From: Paraphaeosphaeria minitans
Taxonomy: Eukaryota; Ascomycota; Dothideomycetes; Pleosporales; Didymosphaeriaceae
DNA: 64,000 nucleotides
Reading direction: 5' to 3'
NCBI GenBank assembly: GCA_015832175.1
Contig: WJXW01000001.1
Location: 4,464,001 to 4,528,000 of the forward strand
Below the pieces are notes generated by a model that saw nothing but the letters and a program-made list of their open reading frames with translations, was not told where the DNA came from and did not search any database. Below are positions 33,044-44,800 of the stretch, piece after piece (position 1 is the stretch's first letter; every line of letters starts with the position of its first letter). The position numbers and the translations under genes were made by a program.

Positions 33044-33983
33044 ATGTCCCTCCTTCACGTGCTTCTGATTGGTCTTTGCCTCTTAGTTACGTATACAAGT
33101 AGGTGAAATGCCTGTCTACATCACCACTCCCTCTCGAGTCACTGCCGGAACTTCCTTCGGCGGAACTCTCAATGCAGAGGTGCACAGTGGTATCATTAAA
33201 TAGGCCAATAGCTTTCGGGTCTTCTTAGCAATTCCGTACCAAGAGAGGGCGCACTACTTCTACCGGTACAATTCAGAATTGCATGGCATGCAGCACGTAT
33301 CGCACGCGTACAGTAACTGACGAGCCTCAGATTATCTCTACACAAACAGACACTCTGCGGTCCGTCCATAGAAATAGCGCGGATGACGTTTCTTTTAAGA
33401 GCACTCCCTTCAACGTAACCACCCCACCTACGGTTGGTCCATCAGGCACCCACTATGACCTTGCGACACATATTCTTAAGACGGACGGCAGCTGGTACCA
33501 GCTGGTATAGCGCTAGCCTGGAGCCTGATGTCTTCGATTTGATCGGTGCGAACGGAACCTGGAGCAATTCCCAGACGAGCGGCATTGGGCGCACGCTTTC
33601 GGGCTACGACAGTATTCCTTGCAGTAGCTACGCATGTGTGGAGTGCGCTGATACAAAAATTGCTGACAAGCATGCGACGCTGTACCACGGGTGTGCAAAC
33701 AGCTATCCCAATGTCAGCATCGACTTTGAGAATTCGACGGTTGGAGGCCAGCCAACCGCAACCCTTATAAAGCCTTCTTAATGCACAAGTATGGCATCGG
33801 TCACGATCGTTGATGCCAACGACGACAAATGTCAACCCTGTTGCTGATCCTATAGAAACGTGGAGGGCAACCGCTGCTGCAGGGGCGAGTGCAGCAGCGA
33901 CGTCGACACGCAAAATGCCAGCCTCGTTCTTCAGGGACCTAGTGCTACCTATTGCTGCAATCTTCCTTACCTCGGGCTGGTGA
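33044..33983 (+). pseudogene. Decayed gene for a secreted, membrane- or GPI-anchored protein
   Basis: A single protein-like reading can be followed through about 940 bp only by changing frame several times. It starts MSLLHVLLIGLCLLV (33044, a good signal peptide), shifts by +1 before 33108 (MPVYITTPSRV), meets an in-frame TAG at 33201-33203, then continues ANSFRVFLA. It shifts again before about 33340 (GPSGTHYDLATHILKTDGSW), again at the tandem duplication at 33489-33508, then SLEPDVFDLIGANGTW with CSSYACVECAD and several N-linked sites. After a further +1 shift at about 33775 it ends with an Ala-rich linker and a hydrophobic tail (DLVLPIAAIFLTSGW, stop 33981-33983). The family is not one I can name. 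Introns could explain one or two breaks but not the nonsense codon or the duplication. The gene is not expected to make a functional product. Confidence 0.7.
33489..33508 (+). repeat. 10-bp tandem duplication causing a frameshift
   Basis: cagctggtac is followed directly by cagctggtat. Collapsing the two copies to one joins the frames before and after into a continuous protein-like reading (DGSWYSASLEPD). The duplication therefore probably is the mutation that shifted the frame. Confidence 0.8.
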
Positions 33984-34878
33984 GATCCTACGCGGTCTAC
34001 GGGGCTTCTCGTTCCATGCTGTTTCAGTGTCGACATGCTGCAACACTGAGACACTCGCATGCACCTTCGAGCCCCATTCGGAAGAATCTGCTCTGTATGG
34101 CCAAAAGTTTACCTTCGTCCGCTGCCCCAGGACTTCTTCCAGGATTTATGGTTATAGTGCACCCTGCATGTGCATTGCCATGCAGAAAATTAGGCTACTG
34201 TTTCTATGCATCTGCATAGCACAGCGATTCACCAACAATTACTTTTGAAGTCGCTGTTTTGCACAATACCTCGCATGAACACTGCCACGTAAGGCCTCTG
34301 CGAATCTACTGCGGCTCGTTCGAGATTCGTTGATGGCGGGAAGTGAAACAGATTAGAGGCCAAGACTGAAGCGAAAGCTTAGGCGGCGCCATCCTGTCCA
34401 GCACTGGTGAAACGTGACAGGCCGTGTCTCACACCTCACCACCCAGGCCCCCTGGATTCCACGGTGTTAGCCTCTGGTAGATGCCCGTCCGTGATACATG
34501 CGCCTCGTCATCCTCGCGAGCGGCAACGCTTTCTACAAGGCTCTTTAGTCCTCAACGAGCTAGACCTGAGGGTGCGACCAATGTCTGGGCATCGCTCGTG
34601 ACAGTGTGATGTGGCAATGCCTGAGGAACGCAATGAGTAGGTTTCTTTCAAGTTTCAAGCAACTATAGGCCGCGTAGGTGTTACGAGGGCCTCCAAAGTT
34701 AGGGTTGGTATATATGGGGTAGGCATATCAACACCAAATGATTCATCAGCTCATCACATCTTTTCAAAAACGACACCTTCTCTCACTCCTCTTGGTTCCA
34801 TCGGCCGGTCCGACTTCTTTTCTTGAAATCTTAGTTTTTGCACAATCTATTCAACGTTCTCCTCATACCGCTTTCGAC
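33984..34878. other. Intergenic, promoter of the GPI-type protein gene at its end
   Basis: No supported gene. A tatatat element at about 34709-34716, roughly 165 bp before the ATG at 34879, is a TATA candidate for the downstream gene. Confidence 0.5.
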
Positions 34879-35610
34879 ATGCGTCTTCTCATCTCCTTCC
34901 TCTTTGCGTTCATCGCAACTGCCGCTGCATTCCCAGAGCTCCACTTCTTTGAGGCTCGAAAACATGGCAACGAAACTTCAAAAGGAGGTGAAAAGAAGAA
35001 CAGCACGGCAAACTCAGTCAACAAGCAATGCAGACAGATAAGCAAGATAGTCCGGCTCACGGAATTGGCCGCCAACCAGACCAAGCTCGATGCCCTTGTG
35101 TCCAAGGGCAAGTTGAACGCTACTGAGGTTCAAGTCATCAAAGACAAGGCAGCAAACGCTACCACGACTCTCAAGACCCTGCAAGCCAACACTACCCTCG
35201 TCGACGAATGCAACGTTATCGCCGCCAACCGACACGTCAAGGAACAGTGCTTCGCCATGAAGAGGCTCGCTGAGACTGCCGCTCTCGCCAACAATACGAC
35301 CGCCATGGATGCTTTCATCACCAAGAAAAAGCTGAACGACAGTCAGGTCACCAAGTTCAAGGAGCAGATCTCCAAGGCACAGACTAAGCTCCAGGCCTTG
35401 CAGTCCAACTCTACTCTCACCGACCTTTGCTCACAGCAGAAGTCACAGAAGGGCGAGGAAAATAGCGGTAGCTCCACTACCGGCGCTGCGACCGATTCAG
35501 CTTCGCCTACACCCCGGCAGGCCACTAGCGCTGCCAATCCCTTGACCCTGCAGACGGTCCCTTACATCTTCGTTCCGGCTCTGGCTGGTGTCTTCGCTCT
35601 TCTGTTGTAG
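34879..35610 (+). CDS. Secreted, N-glycosylated, probably GPI-anchored protein with an internal duplication
   Basis: Single exon, 243 residues. Signal peptide MRLLISFLFAFIATAAA with likely cleavage before FPEL. The mature part contains two similar units of about 70 residues, each opening with a Cys (NKQC... and KEQC...), carrying K-L-N-x-[ST/E] and T-x-L-x-x-L-Q-x-N-[ST]-T-L motifs, and ending with a second Cys (DEC and DLC). About ten N-x-S/T sites are present. A Ser/Thr-rich linker (GSSTTGAATDSA) leads to a hydrophobic C-terminus (PYIFVPALAGVFALLL), which fits a GPI-attachment signal. I do not recognise the family; its composition suggests a helical cell-wall protein. An upstream in-frame ATG at 34738 is rejected because it would bury the signal peptide. 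Confidence 0.85.
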   Translation: MRLLISFLFAFIATAAAFPELHFFEARKHGNETSKGGEKKNSTANSVNKQCRQISKIVRLTELAANQTKLDALVSKGKLNATEVQVIKDKAANATTTLKTLQANTTLVDECNVIAANRHVKEQCFAMKRLAETAALANNTTAMDAFITKKKLNDSQVTKFKEQISKAQTKLQALQSNSTLTDLCSQQKSQKGEENSGSSTTGAATDSASPTPRQATSAANPLTLQTVPYIFVPALAGVFALLL

Positions 35611-37894
35611 ATGAGGCAACAGCAATGCCCTGGTTGCTCAGCACTCAGACGCGGAATGCACAAACTAGCGTACAAAAAACAATTCGCCATGATATAAGCA
35701 GTAGGCCTGTGGTGAATCCATATCAACATGGGAAGCTAGGAGAGGTAGCATAACGATGACGAGTGCTTGAAGGAGAGTAATGTCCTGGGTGGAGCGCTCG
35801 TTCATGTATATCCAGTCTTAAATTCACGTTGCATTTTTAGCATCAGTCGTTACCGCGCTCTTCTGTTAGTTTGCCGTGTCCCTCGACTTTTAAAAAAATC
35901 AATCATCGTCTCATAGAAGCCATTCAGTTTTTCATGCATGACTGAAAAGACAATAGTGTAGGCAAAAATGGTCACGCCAGCCTCGGTTCGAGAGCGAGAC
36001 AGTGCTTCGCATCTTCTCGCACGGCTCGCGTACGGCTCGTTCAGCTTTTTAAAAACTTATACACTCCTTTTTTCTATACATCATATCGCCATTTCGTGCT
36101 CTAGAAGCAGCTGTGCCGCGTCGCTTCTTTGCGGAAATAATGAGGTCCACCACGAATCTACTGGGAATATTAGAGGACCTGCTTCTCAGCGCTATCATTC
36201 GCATGTTACCCCAGGTTCTCTTGTCCGAAGGCCTCAGAGTCAAGAAGCGCTCTCTGGATATTGATCGCTCGCACAATGTCCCAGCTCGCCAAAACACTGA
36301 CATCTTTGCTAAATTGTACCTTGGCATTTGATCTGGGGGACCTGTTTGCTTGCCTGGTTCTTGAGCATCTCACAGTTTTTTTGGTCGAGTGAAGACATTC
36401 TGAACCTCAATTCACTACCATGTAAGACCCACACACACCTTTGTCTTGATCTTCTTTTGCATGGTACATCGACATTGCAAACACTCATTGCGGCGTGTTG
36501 TATCGGCCACTGGTTTTACACGGCAGTGGCAACATATGTTCCGCAAAACGATTCTTTTCCTACCACTCCTACCACTCGTGAAAGTGTAGCCGCAATCACC
36601 AATCCTCCCAACAAGAGATTGTCTAGCTTGACGACCTTCATAGATGCACCTTAGGAGATTTACCGGCTGGCTATCCCCGTTCCCGCTGGTAACAACTGAA
36701 CACGCGTGTCCGACTTGTACATGAAGGCTAGGGGAACATTAAGGTACGCTGCACTTTTTGTCCTGTGGCCAGGCCATGGTATTGACTATACGGTCCTGTT
36801 GGCAGGAGCGTCAGTAACTGCTAGCTGATTTCCTGTCCGTTCCCTTGTCGGTGAAGCTGCAGTCTTTGAGAGCCCTGGCACCAACTACGCTGGTACTTTT
36901 GTGAACCCGGACAACGAGCTTTCGAATATGACCCTCACCGTCGACAAGAAAGCTCCAGGACTCAGCCTTTCGTCTTTGTTCTTTGGTGGTGTGAATTGGT
37001 TGGCAAACATCACACAGCCAGAATTGGATACGTCTTTGGCCGCATCCATCAGGTCGTACTGCCATTGGGTCCATTCTGTAGCTCACAACAGCACAGTGGT
37101 ACAAGGCGGCGATTTCAGCGGTCTAAGAGCCCGTTTCATCTCTCTGGAATATGACCGCACACATTGTAAGGCCGTTCACACGAACAACGCTCTGGCAGCG
37201 GAGCTAAGCATCCTTAGCTCTATGCACAGCTTCGGTCCACGTTTTTCAGCGCTCTCGAACTCCATGGAATGACGAGCACAGCAAGGTTCTTCTCGAAGAC
37301 ATCGAGCTACCCCGTTCGTGGAGCAAGACACTCGGTCCTGTGATGTACGAGAGCGAGTACGATGTAGGGGGTCACTTCGCGGCGTAGGAGCGCCCAGACA
37401 CCATTGTGATAGACCTGAGGGCTGTTTCTGGTATACTTGGCCCTGCTTTCAGTTGTGAGACTGGGGAAAATGGGTTCGAAAAGTGATGACAAGATACATG
37501 ATCTCGACAAGGCCGATACAAGATGTACACTGGTTCAGTTCAACCGAGTAGCGAAGATTTGCCTTTCACCCGTTGACACTCCAGATAGCTGCGATGCTCA
37601 GAGGACACCTGGAGAAGAAGTGACGGACATTCGATGTTTGAGATATATGGTGGTGTGGAGCATACACATCGCTTATCTTGACACCTCTCCACCTCCCTTC
37701 GAGCTCACGCGTGACTGCCTACCAACCAAGCAAAAGATCTACCACACGGCTCACGCGTCGTGATGCTCAGTGTATGAGATAAATAGGCCGACGAAGCAGA
37801 CCACCAATCGTTCCCCACGAACCCCAACCTTCCGCCCCCGAGCTCACACGCTACCGGATCTACCACCCACGAGTCTCTCTTGCCTTCCCACCAT
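35611..37894. other. Gene-poor region with possible coding relics
   Basis: No intact gene is supported. Around 36847-37272 on the + strand one frame looks protein-like: a VGEAAVFES-type start, two N-linked sites and a Cys-Trp pair, but no start codon, no domain and an upstream stop. It may be the remnant of another secreted-protein gene. Nothing else stands out. Confidence 0.4.
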
Positions 37895-39400
37895 GTTCCA
37901 ATCATCTCCCTACCTTTACCATCTAGGAGCAGCTCCACGACCTCGCTTCGACACCATGACACGATACCAGCCGCCCCCACAGCCATCCCTCCTTTCAACC
38001 TCGGGCCACGCCTCTCGCAGGATCCCATCCCATCCCATCAACCCAACCTACGCTGCGGACCACAACCTCTATAGGGAAGCTCCTACACCCTCGCGCCTCA
38101 CCCCACGATGATCTCTCGATCCCGATCCCCATCACGATCCCCATCTGCCCACCCACCCCCTCGCTTCCTCCCCCCGAGCACAACACAACACCTCGACACA
38201 GCACGCACGCTCCGCATTCCCAACCCCTCCCGCATGAACGCAGACGCCGTGGCCATTATCCCTAAGACGTGGGAGGACGGGTGGTCACGCTCCTAGGTAG
38301 GTACCCAGGTCCCCACCACGACGGGGTGCACGCCGGGGCGATCTTCTGTCGTCATACCCGCAGATCGCCATATCGCACCTCGTCTCTGCAACCAGCCTCC
38401 TCGCTTCCGCACGCAAGTGGTAAGTAGGTGCGCAAAAAGGTGTCGTGTGTGTCCGCATGACGTCCCGCGCTCTCTTGCTCGCGGTACACTACCTTACCTT
38501 ACCTTACCCTATATAAACGCCCAGAGTCCCGCGTTCCCCCGCGCACGTGTCCCCGATCCATGGACTTCTTTTTTTCTTTGCAAAAATTACTGGCTTGGTC
38601 GCGGCTTCGAGGTGGTTTTTCCGTTGGCGCGTGGGACGAAAGCGAGTGTGAGGGCGAGGGGGGACATGATGAGGGGCAAGATGGCTTTGGTAAGGTACGG
38701 TGGGTACGGTATGGTATGGTACGGTATCAGATGGGCCTTGCACCACCACCACCACCACTCCCCCAAGCGTCCGTCCCCCCGCGCGCCTCCAAGTTGCTAC
38801 CCAACCACCCACCCCCGGACGTATTCGACTTCAACACCGACATCGCCATCGATTTCTCCCCAGCACTTAGGTATTACATACACCAGGCCGACTGATGGCA
38901 TTGCCCGCTGGGCGGCAGGTATGAGGTCGGAACCCCGATAAACAACAAACACCAACAAACACCATCTATCTACCAGCTCCCCCCTTCCAACCTCACTCCC
39001 CATCCTAGCGCCCCTCCAATCGGTCCTTCCCTGCCTCCCTGCCTCCTCCCTCCGCCGATGAAGCCCAACATCGGTCAGCAGCCCATAGAAGCAGATTGGT
39101 ATCTACCCACCCACCACCACCACCACCACCAGCCATCCCCAGCAGCCATCCAAGCGTCCCCGCAAGTGCGCACGCCGCCACGACGGTGGCAGGTTGCGCG
39201 ATGCCCCAACCCAACCCTACCTACACAAACCACGCGGCTCGAGTTCCGCATGCAGTTCCGGAGCTACCTAGCGTTCCCTCCGGCGCACCTTCCCAGCCAG
39301 CAGCCCGCGATGGACCGCACCGGGCGCAGCTGGCTTCAAGGTCCAAGGGCGAGGAGCGATAGGGGTGGGGTACTTAAACCTGGAGCTTTACGTCTGCGTT
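37895..39400 (+). other. Possible spliced low-complexity gene, unresolved
   Basis: Three patches read like Pro/Ser/His-rich fungal protein: 37895-38108 (MFQSSPYLYHLG..., ending at a TGA), 38108-38296 (RMNADAVAIIPKTWEDGW) and about 38770-38870 (FDFNTDIAIDFSPAL, followed by a gtatta donor-like site). A fourth, at 39192-39362, has VPELPSVPSGAPS. They lie in different frames and I could not join them with convincing introns. It may be a real gene of unknown function or chance in C-rich DNA. Confidence 0.25.
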
Positions 39401-39530
39401 ATCTACGCATGTGTTCAGGTCGTCTGCGGATTGCCTTTTGGTTCCTCGCGTGGTTTCGTGTGTCTTCAGCTTCTCTTGCGTTTGGTTTCGTTGGCGCGTT
39501 GTTGATTTTGTTTATTGTCATTGTCTTTAT

Positions 39531-39655
39531 CATTATCTTCATCTTCATCTTCATCTTCATCTTCATCTTCATCATCATCGTCTTCATCTTCATCATCATC
39601 ACCATCACCACCATCACCACCATCATCACCATCATCACCATCATCATCATCATCG
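39531..39655. repeat. (TCATCT)n to (CAT)n compound microsatellite
   Basis: About 125 bp of tcatct hexamers passing into tcatca / ccatca and cat triplets. All six frames stay open and give His-, Ser-, Ile-, Met/Lys- or Asp/Glu-rich runs, which explains the artefactual long frames here. Confidence 0.95.
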
Positions 39656-40345
39656 TTGCAAAACATCCAAAACGAGGAAGAGGTGGCATGCACATGACAG
39701 TCGCGTATGCATTCGCTCGCTACGTGCACCAACCCCACAATCACGCGTCCGTCCCGCCCATGCCCGCACCCAGCGGGATACATACAAGTCGCTGATCACT
39801 GCTCCCGGGCAGGCAGCCACCGGTCCATCCCTCCTGAAAAAGAAATATACAACAAGCCATTCACCCCGTCCCCTCAAGAAAGGTAGGTATCGATGTCGTT
39901 ATGGATTAGAGAATTTGTGTCGGTGGGTCATCGGTTATAGATTGTAGGTTGTAGGATGTGGAAGAAGATCAAGACGAAAAATGGGCAAGGTAAGAGAAAG
40001 AGAAAAGTACCCCGGTAGATGGTGATATATGGTGAGGCTCTCGACGCGCGACAGCAGTAGGCATACAAGTGGCATCTTGTACAAGTAGCCCCAGCCCGAG
40101 TATTCCATCCGAAGCTTTAACCTCGAGGGCGCGACGTTGAAAGACGACCCTCTCATCGGTGCTTGCGGAAAGCGGTACTGGACGTGCCTGCGGAGATGGA
40201 TCGCTGCATTGCTAACGGTTTGTGTTACAGGGCCGGAAACGCGAAGGAAAAGCAAGGCGAAGAAAGATGATGGTCGTAGCAGTGGCAGTGGCAAGGTCGT
40301 GTATATCGTGGCGGACGTGGAGGCAAACGAGCTCGGAAGCCAGCG

Positions 40346-41850
40346 TCATTCTTCCATCCTGCCGAAGAAGGCGTCGTCGTCTTCGTCTGCGCGACCGCGG
40401 CTGCGAGAGTTGGACTGACGGAAGTCGTCTTCGCTCTCTTCGTCCATCTCGACGTCCTTGTCATGGTGGTAGCGGTGACCGCGCATGCTCGACTGTTGGG
40501 CCGTTACGGTGTGGGTGCCGGGCACGGTCATGCCATTGCCGTAATCCAAGAATTTGGCCGGGAGCGGCGGCACCGGAGGCACATCAGGAGGAAGAGCGAC
40601 GGGACCCGACTTGGGTGTGCCGTACGAGCAGCTCAGGAGGCCGACAGCCGCAGCGAGATCCGCCTGGTCATTTTCATCGTCACGATACGAGCCGGCAACC
40701 GAGGTACCCGAAGTTGTGGGGCGATCGGACACGTTGCTCCAGTGGCGATAATGGCCGTTTTGCCCGTTGTCGGAAAATACGGTCGACTGGTACGACTGAC
40801 TGTAGGCGGAGCTGTTGGCAGAGTAGCGCTTGAGGGAGCGGCTGGCATAGTGGTTGCGGGGAAAAGAGCCTACGGCGTGATCGTCAAGCTGTGGGGGCGG
40901 GGTAGTGTCGGTGGAGCTCAAATCATCGTGCAAGTCGGAAGTGCCCGAAGCGGGTGGCGACGGCGAAGAGTGATCGCTGTCACCGGCCTCGGTGTTCATA
41001 GCAATGAGGACAGAGGCTGCCTCGAGCAGCTGCACCTGCTGGTGTTTGGAGATGAGGAGCTTAGATGTGTACTGCCACTCGGGGGTGTGCTCCCAACTAA
41101 AAGCAAAAGTCAACGCAGTTCAAAGCAGATTGATAGGTGGCCAGGTCGTGCGGAGTGAGGATAGGGCATTCGTATTGAGCCGTGAAAGTGTGTGTGGAAA
41201 GACGGTCTGGTGGGGGCGACTGACAGGTGCTTGGTAAGACAACTGCTGTGCTTGTACCCTTTGCCACATTTTTCACATTTCAATTCGCTACCACTTGCGC
41301 GCTTGCCCTCGACCTTGAGGCGGGAGCCCTCGCTCGCACGACGTATCCTGGACTTTGAGTTTGCCTTTTCGTGCTCGGGCATGGCTGCAAGCGGAGGGCC
41401 GTCGGCGATGGCTTCGGACTTGGACGCTGCGCCGTAGCTACCTGGAGCGAAGGCGGAGCCATTGCTCGGCACACTCGAGGCCATGGACGATATGCCGCCG
41501 AGGTTGGGACCTCGAAAGTGCGCGGCGGGCTTTGAGGGTCTGCGCTGGTGAGCGTCGAGCGGGGCTCCGGACATGCCCTTGGCCGCGGCCGCTATCGCTG
41601 CGATGCTGCCGGCTGCGTTGTTGGTCATGCTCTTGCGGCGGGTGACGCGGTGTGCCGGGTTCATCGAGGCGGCCGACAGTGAATGCGAGTGCGGGCGCGA
41701 CTTTGGGAGCGAGGCAGCCATGGAGCTGGAATGACGGTGCTGGCTTGTGGGGCGGACAGCGATGGGTTCCTGTGGTGGGGAGCAAGGTTAGCGCGAGTTG
41801 GGGGTGCAAGAGGCATTGTCGGGGCAATTACGTGCCTTGAGGACAGTCAT
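40346..41850 (-). CDS. C2H2 zinc-finger protein, fungal, single finger
   Basis: Three exons on the minus strand: 41850-41836, 41769-41225 and 41096-40346; introns 66 and 128 nt; 436 residues. Exon 1 encodes only MTVLK. The first intron begins GCACGT (GC rather than GT) and ends CCACAG; only this joint keeps the frame into EPIAVRP. One C2H2 finger is visible: C170-x2-C173-x12-H186-x3-H190 (CEKCGKGYKH...KHLWEH), with the second intron splitting the Leu codon just before WEH. The finger is followed directly by a conserved helical stretch (TPEW, LLISKHQQVQLLEAASVL), then Ser- and Pro-rich regions and an acidic C-terminus (DEESEDDF). The conserved finger-plus-helix block is characteristic of a poorly studied ascomycete nuclear protein family, possibly transcriptional regulators; that role is inference. 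If the GC site is not used, translation could start at the ATG in exon 2 (41721). Confidence 0.85.
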
Positions 41851-44800
41851 GGTGTGCTGGGCGCCAATTCCAGACGGGGTGTCTTTGTTCGTCGGGCAAG
41901 TGAGCAGACTCTACCAAAAAAAACAACACAGCCCCGGGGGATCGGAGAGTTTTGGGGTCGTCGGGCGGAGGTGAGAATGGTGGACCGAGGCGCTGGGCGC
42001 TGCGGCGCTGGGGTGGTGGGAGGCGGGCGAGGAGGGAGGCAGCCTTTCGGGAAGAGAGAGAGAGAGGCAGCTGGAGGGGGTATGGCTATAAACAGATATT
42101 GGGTGGTGTAGTTGTGCAGTGGGTTGACTGTTCACAAAATTATGTGGAATGTGGACCCCTCTTCTGAAATGGCGTTACACGCTGGCCGGATCGTTTCGCA
42201 TGCAGGCGCCTCAGGAACTCGGACGGCGGCGACGGCGAGGCTCAGCGGAATGGTGCAGCGCAGGAACAGAGAAGCGTATGGGGGGTGGGGAAAAGGAGAA
42301 GAAGTGGACGAGTATGTACCGAGCTATGTCTGGGCGGCAGACAGGCACGGAAAGAATTATTGCGAGTTGCACGAGGACGCTGTTCAGTCTGGTGCTCGTA
42401 TGGGTCAGGTGGTGGCGGCTCTCTGTCGCGCAGCAAGCGGCTAGCCCACAGGCCGAGCGTGACGTTGATAGGCAGGCTGATGGGCTGATGGGCTGTGGGC
42501 TGTGGCTGATGGGCTGGGTGGGTGGCAGGCAGGCAGGCAGGCAGGCAGACTGGGTGGCAGGTGAGGTGCCAGGATGCAGCGATGCAGCGATGCACTGATG
42601 CACTGATGCATCGTGTTGCTATTACCGTCGTCTATGGGCCGCAACTGGCCGCCCGCGCGGAAGATGACATGTTTCAGCGCGGTTGGCTGGTAGGTTCAGG
42701 TAGACTGCTTGACTGCCTGCCTGCTTGCTTGGTCGTGCCTGCCTGCTGCTTGGTCGTGCCTGCCTGCTGCTTGGTCGTGCCTGCCTGCTGCTTGGTCGTG
42801 CCTGCCTGCTGCTTGGTCGTGCCTGCCTGCTGCTTGGTTGTGCCTGCCTAGCTATCTACTTGCCTTGTCGTGCCTACTTGCTTGGTTGTGCCTACTTGCT
42901 TGGTCATGCCTACTTGCTTGGTCATGCCTACTTGCTTCGTCGTGCCTACTTGCCTTGCCGTGCCTACTTGCTTGCTTGGAATCTCCGTCGCCAGGCACCG
43001 CCAGCGTCTATCTAGTCTGTCTACATCGACTCTCGCCGTGTCTATCTAGTCTATCTAGTATCTATCTACATCGACTCTGCCTACCGTCAGGTTCCTGAGC
43101 AACGTCCCTCGATAGGCAGCCCGATGTGATTCGACGAGCGCCCAGCCGACGCCCACCTCTTTCCGGCCGCAGGTCTGCGCATCCCGATTCACACGGGACC
43201 CCGAGCGGCTGCAGCGAGCCGATCACTGCCCTCCAGCCTCCAGGCCGTCCAGGCCGTAACACGTCGATCGTCTCGCGGGAACGCCTGCTCTGTGCTAGAC
43301 TAGACAATAAATAAGACAGACACACCCTCGCCCAGAAGTCTCTCCGGATGGGCAACAGTGCTGCCTCTGAGAACTGCCCGGACCCCGCCTTGACGCAATC
43401 GCCATCGCAATCGCAATCGCCATCGGCCCCAGCGCCGCCCGCCGTCCGTGCATGAACGGGGGGCGCCCGCGCTGGCTACCTGCGTAAGGTCGAAAGCCGC
43501 TTGGTCGTTCGTGCCATGGCTGCCATTGTGCCGTGCCATCGCAATTGTGCGAGAAGCTTGAGAAATGCCGTGTGCGCACTGCGGCCTCGCCCTTGCGTCT
43601 GCTCGCCCTCATGCACGTCATTTCACCATGCCGCCCACCGTGCCTCTAGACTGCGACATGGAGCACCCCTCCCAATATCCGACATGCTCAACATGGCGAG
43701 GCTAGAACCATTCGGTCCATCCGCCTTTCGAGACCCGCTCGCAGCCCCCTGTGGCCACAGCATTCCTCGTGCACGCCCACCACGCCCCGGATAAGCTCGA
43801 CCGCAATCCTTTCGCGCGCCTTCCCAATGTCCATCATTGTGATGCTGCCATCATCCCCCCGGTGCCTGGAATGCCCCTGGTGATGCTGCCATCTCGGTAT
43901 CATCCCCGGTGCCTGAATTCCCACGGCAACGCGCGGCGCCCATGGGGAATCATTAGCTGGCAGCCCGGCCACGGTGCAAAAGAATTCCGACGCCCTGTTT
44001 CTGGAGCGTCCCGTCCGCTTTTCAGTGCCCTGCCTCTGGAGCGTTCCCGTCCGCCTCGTGCACCTTTTCTTTTCTTTTTTTTTCCTTCGCGCCCTGCCTC
44101 TCTCCCTGCATATCTTGCTGCGCTGCGCTGCTCTGCTCTGCCCTGCGCACACTTGCTCTCCCCCAGCCGTGCCAACTTTTGCCGCCGACGCCCGCTCTCA
44201 CCTTCCCTCACCAGCGCTGACGTCATGGATCTGAATGTGCTCAGTCTAGTCTGGTTTAGTCTAGTCTAGTCTAGTCTCTGCCAAGCCCGACCCACACCCA
44301 TCCTCCGCCTGCGAAACACCCGCGCCTTGAAACCCATGCCCGTGCCCGTGCCCGCCCTCTTCTCAAATTCCATAACCATCACCATCACCATCGTGATCGT
44401 GATGGCCGTGATTCGTCCCCGTTGCCCGGCCGAAATGATGCCCCGGATGGGAATGAGAACGCCTTGAGTCCACCTCGATCAAAGTCTCCATTGTGATTGC
44501 AAAACGTCGGATCGTGTTCACCTTCACGTTCACGTACGCGTCGGCGTGATGCCATCGCTCTCGACCGTGTGGCCGCCCATGTCATGCCGTCCCGCCTTCT
44601 TCTCACACATCGCCCCCCCCCTCTCTCTCCTTGTCTTGAACCGTGACAAGTTTGACACTGCGGGCTGCGTGCTGGATTCGCGTGCATCCCGCAACGACGT
44701 GATTCCCATTCCGACCTGAGACTTTTGGTGGAATCTCAAACCCCAGTCGCTTGAAACAATTGTTCGATTTTTTTTTTCATTCCTTTTTTCTTCATTATTT

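Noticed and set aside
39399..39795. Met/Lys-, His- and Asp/Glu-rich long frames on both strands
   Set aside because: They read through the TCATCT/CAT microsatellite, which keeps all six frames open.
42709..43098. Cys/Leu-rich repetitive frames over the 21/18-bp array
   Set aside because: Repeat units of 3n length keep frames open; no signal peptide with context, no introns, no family.
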